Source: Lachnospiraceae bacterium
Lineage (GTDB): Bacteria; Bacillota; Clostridia; Lachnospirales; Lachnospiraceae
Assembly (NCBI GenBank): GCA_015258065.1
Contig: JABZIZ010000034.1
Coordinates: 1 to 7,919 of the forward strand
Direction: 5' to 3'
Length of the DNA: 7,919 nt
Positions within the stretch are counted from its first letter, which is position 1, and each line of letters starts with the position of its first letter. Below the pieces are notes generated by a model. That model searched no databases. It saw only the letters and a program-made list of their open reading frames with translations, and was not told the origin of the DNA. Below, one piece after another: positions 6,076 through 7,919 of the stretch. A program made the translations under genes and the position numbers.

Positions 6076-6936
6076 TCATTCATCCAACATCAGTTTACCT
6101 TTTTTAGCTTTATCTTTTAAACGCTTAATCTGTTCTTTTTCTATCTGTTGAATGCTTTTCTCCGGAACGGGCAAATCTTCCGGCATCGTTCCGCCAATTT
6201 TTTTAATAGCGCTTCTAACTTCTTTTCCTACTGAGTAGTGAACCTTTGTTGCCTCTTCCGCTCCTTCAACTTGGTCTTTCCTCAGTTTTTCTTCGGTCTG
6301 TGAAATTCTAAATAAGTTAGCAATCAACTCGGTACTTCCCATATAATCCAAGATTTTTTGTCTCGCTGTCAGTCCTTTTCTATCATGTATATCTTCTACA
6401 TCTAACCCACCATACAATCCCATATACCCTGCATTCTGGAATATAGCAAATTCTTCGTTTGTGATAACTCCTGCATCATGTGCTGTTTCTACCAAGAGTT
6501 GATTCCATTGTTTAATGTCCCCACGAACTACAAGTCTTCTTCTATCCTCATCAAGCTGATTAAAACGATCTGCTATTTCTTGACGATATGTTTGTATCGC
6601 AAAATAGGTTTGTCCAAGTGCAATAACCTCTTTTCTCGGATCTCCATTTTGCACAACCAAATAGCAAGCATATCTCGTAAGCTCATAATCTTTTATAGCC
6701 TTACTTGTTGCACCCGCCTCCACGATTTTGCTGACCTCAGCAAAATCGTATGTCACTTCATGACCACTGTTCTCACACGCAATCATTGCTCTATCAATGA
6801 CCTTTTGAAAGTTTCTCCACTGAGAATAATCAAGTACATCAGCAAGTTCCCTTGCACTCCAATACTCACTTCCATCCTTTCGGATGTACTTAATTTCTTC
6901 AAACTTCTTATATTCTTTTGCTTTTAAATTTGGCAT
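6076..6936 (-). CDS. dinD: DNA damage-inducible protein D (DinD)
   Basis: This 286-residue protein aligns by eye with the DinD family over its full length (E. coli DinD is about 274 residues). The N-terminal region resembles a BRO-N/Bro-type domain, with the DGSEYWSARELADVLDY segment (21-37), followed by family hallmarks KDYELTRYACYLVVQNGDP (82-100), YFAIQTYRQE (111-120) and HDRKGLTARQKILDYMGSTELI (184-205). The C-terminus is Lys-rich. E. coli DinD binds RecA filaments and inhibits strand exchange; the same role here is inferred. DinD-type genes are often found inside type I restriction loci of Gram-positives. The start at 6936 has GAGGGGA upstream. I see no LexA-type box in front of it; it appears to be read from the hsdS promoter. 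It lies between the two hsdS copies. Confidence 0.93.
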   Translation of the reverse strand: MPNLKAKEYKKFEEIKYIRKDGSEYWSARELADVLDYSQWRNFQKVIDRAMIACENSGHEVTYDFAEVSKIVEAGATSKAIKDYELTRYACYLVVQNGDPRKEVIALGQTYFAIQTYRQEIADRFNQLDEDRRRLVVRGDIKQWNQLLVETAHDAGVITNEEFAIFQNAGYMGLYGGLDVEDIHDRKGLTARQKILDYMGSTELIANLFRISQTEEKLRKDQVEGAEEATKVHYSVGKEVRSAIKKIGGTMPEDLPVPEKSIQQIEKEQIKRLKDKAKKGKLMLDE

Positions 6937-6981
6937 AAACTTTCCCCTCGTTATATTTCATAATAGTTAACCTGTGTATAA

Positions 6982-7293
6982 CTACCACCGGGCACTTGAT
7001 ACATCCCTGTATCTTTTCGAATCCGCTGCCTCTCTATGTTTCATGAGCTCCGCAAGCCAGGAAAGAATATTGTACTTTTGAAAGTCTAAGACTTTTAAGT
7101 CTGTTATGTCCAAGCTGAATTTATGAACCCAACCATTCCGTTCATCCGGTCTGCAAACCGACCATTCCTTCGCAGGTTCAAGGTTATCCGTATGATAAAA
7201 GCTCTTCCCATAGTCATGTTTTTCGTCCCCTAACCCATATTGGGGAGAAAGCTGCTGATTCGGACTTCCATGATATAAAATGATTTGCTCCAT
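6982..7293 (-). CDS. DUF3990 protein, C-terminally truncated
   Basis: The 103 residues begin MEQIILYHGSPNQQ and carry the DUF3990 hallmarks GLGDEKHDYGKSFYHTDN (21-38), PAKEWSVCR (about 40-48), LKVLDFQKYNILSWLAELMKHR (about 66-87) and DSKRYRD. Full-length relatives, as I remember them, continue for at least another 50 residues beyond this Arg-Tyr-Arg segment, but here the frame ends after only SSARW. A second frame then reads MYQVPGGSYTQVNYYEI before its stop, so a frameshift or junction near residue 98 is likely. The LYHGS motif recalls ADP-ribosyltransferase folds, with which I believe this family has been grouped. The AGGAGG binding site overlaps the hsdS stop codon, giving tight coupling. 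Truncation probably makes it inactive. Confidence 0.75.
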   Translation of the reverse strand: MEQIILYHGSPNQQLSPQYGLGDEKHDYGKSFYHTDNLEPAKEWSVCRPDERNGWVHKFSLDITDLKVLDFQKYNILSWLAELMKHREAADSKRYRDVSSARW

Positions 7294-7392
7294 TCGCAGT
7301 TCCTCCTAAACAAACATTTTCTCCAAGAACGACTTTTTGATGAGTTTTAGCTTTTCTAACTTTCGCTGATGAAGGGTGATAAGGTGGTCGAG
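7279..7392. repeat. direct repeat copy B (hsdS 3' end and DUF3990 start)
   Basis: This is the partner of 5315-5428 in the same orientation. It lies in its expected context, spanning the end of the half-length hsdS and the first five codons of DUF3990, so it looks like the parent copy. The identical 35-base part is 7358-7392 and the identical 39-base part is 7279-7317. Confidence 0.9.
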
Positions 7393-7908
7393 GTGGCGGA
7401 AATATGTGCCGATTTGCTGCTGTTCCGTTGCTGAAAGTGGAAGCATAACGCTTACTTTACCTATCTCGTCCTTGTTTATTTTCATAGGAATAGCTGTTTT
7501 GAGCGTTCTATTGGCTAACCCTTTTTGAACATAATCCGATTGAATAGCATTACTCAAAAAATAAGGGTCAGTGCTTTTGTATTTCAACAATGCAAGGCTT
7601 ACATAGTACGCTTTTAAGCCATTATCAGTTACAACATTCGTAGTTCCAACATCACCTATTCGTGTCATTAAAATATCTTTTTCCTGTGGAAATACTTTGT
7701 AATCTCTCTTAAAATCTTCTTCAGAAATGAATTTTGAAGATTTTAATGTAGCTATGTTTTCTACTGACAAAAACATAACTCCGCTGTTTTGATAATTTGG
7801 TGTCTGATGAACACCATCGTATATTCCAACTATATCCCCCAACTTACGCTGTTCCCAATCATCTGTGAATCCCTTAAACCGTATGATCGGTGTTTTCCGA
7901 TTATTCAT
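7306..7908 (-). CDS. hsdS: half-length type I specificity subunit HsdS (one recognition domain)
   Basis: HsdS gives a type I system its DNA sequence specificity. Normal subunits have about 400 residues with two recognition domains and two helical spacers; this one has 200 residues with one of each. It begins MNNRKTPIIRFKGFTDDWEQRKLGD (1-25), followed by a recognition domain to about 155 with the PQEKDILMTRIGDVG motif (74-88), then EQQQIGTYF (162-170), the conserved helix LDHLITLHQRKLEKLK (173-188) and the end KKSFLEKMFV. The start is supported by AGGGG six bases upstream. The upstream frame ending at the overlapping ATGA would fit hsdM, but that gene is outside the window. Truncated one-domain HsdS proteins of type IC systems can dimerise and recognise a symmetric split site, so it may be functional. 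Its codons are AT-richer than those of hsdR. Confidence 0.93.
   Translation of the reverse strand: MNNRKTPIIRFKGFTDDWEQRKLGDIVGIYDGVHQTPNYQNSGVMFLSVENIATLKSSKFISEEDFKRDYKVFPQEKDILMTRIGDVGTTNVVTDNGLKAYYVSLALLKYKSTDPYFLSNAIQSDYVQKGLANRTLKTAIPMKINKDEIGKVSVMLPLSATEQQQIGTYFRHLDHLITLHQRKLEKLKLIKKSFLEKMFV
7834..7858. repeat. direct repeat at the hsdS WEQRKLGD codons, copy B
   Basis: These 25 bases pair with 5861-5885 (one mismatch). They sit after the first 17 codons of hsdS, so recombination here keeps the start codon and binding site while replacing the recognition domain. Confidence 0.85.
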
Positions 7909-7919
7909 GAATGTCCCCT

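Noticed and set aside
6478..6927. 149-residue plus-strand frame over dinD
   Set aside because: It is antisense to the well-supported dinD gene and has no recognisable domain.

Overview
The window is most likely from a Gram-positive bacterium of the Firmicutes, probably a clostridial gut-type genome. The evidence is the AGGAGG-type ribosome binding sites, the HsdS C-terminus ending in KKSFLEKMFV, and the set of accessory families (HsdR, phage-type integrase, DinD, DUF3990, SMI1/KNR4). Species cannot be told from the sequence. The hsdR and integrase genes are visibly richer in G+C than the hsdS/dinD half, so the locus looks assembled from parts of different origin.

Layout from left to right: a small helical protein gene on the plus strand (79-297) with its own promoter and terminator; then, all on the minus strand, a complete type I restriction subunit hsdR (413-3610) and a catalytically complete tyrosine recombinase (3694-4635). 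Next is a decayed stretch (4636-5180), followed by the start of a plus-strand SMI1/KNR4 immunity-type gene that is cut off at about 5314. The right part is minus strand again: a headless hsdS segment with one target recognition domain (5342-5885), dinD (6076-6936), a C-terminally truncated DUF3990 gene (6982-7293), and a one-domain hsdS with a proper start (7306-7908). Transcription on the minus strand runs right to left, so hsdS comes first, and hsdM is expected just beyond the right edge.

The main point is the architecture of the specificity genes. The half-length hsdS at the right and the headless hsdS segment differ in their recognition domain but share two direct repeats: a 25-bp one at the conserved WEQRKLGD codons and a 114-bp one covering the LITLHQRKLEKL codons, the stop codon, the next ribosome binding site and the first five codons of DUF3990. 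Recombination between these repeats would exchange the recognition domain and delete dinD and DUF3990. A short element matching the LHQRK codons (CTTWCGCTGATGAAGG on the plus strand) also lies just upstream of the integrase gene, and a related inverted copy lies between the integrase and hsdR. This suggests, but does not prove, that the recombinase acts on hsdS core sequences. The window therefore reads as a type I restriction-modification locus with a shufflable, half-subunit specificity module, carrying accessory cargo and the remains of a toxin-immunity type cassette.
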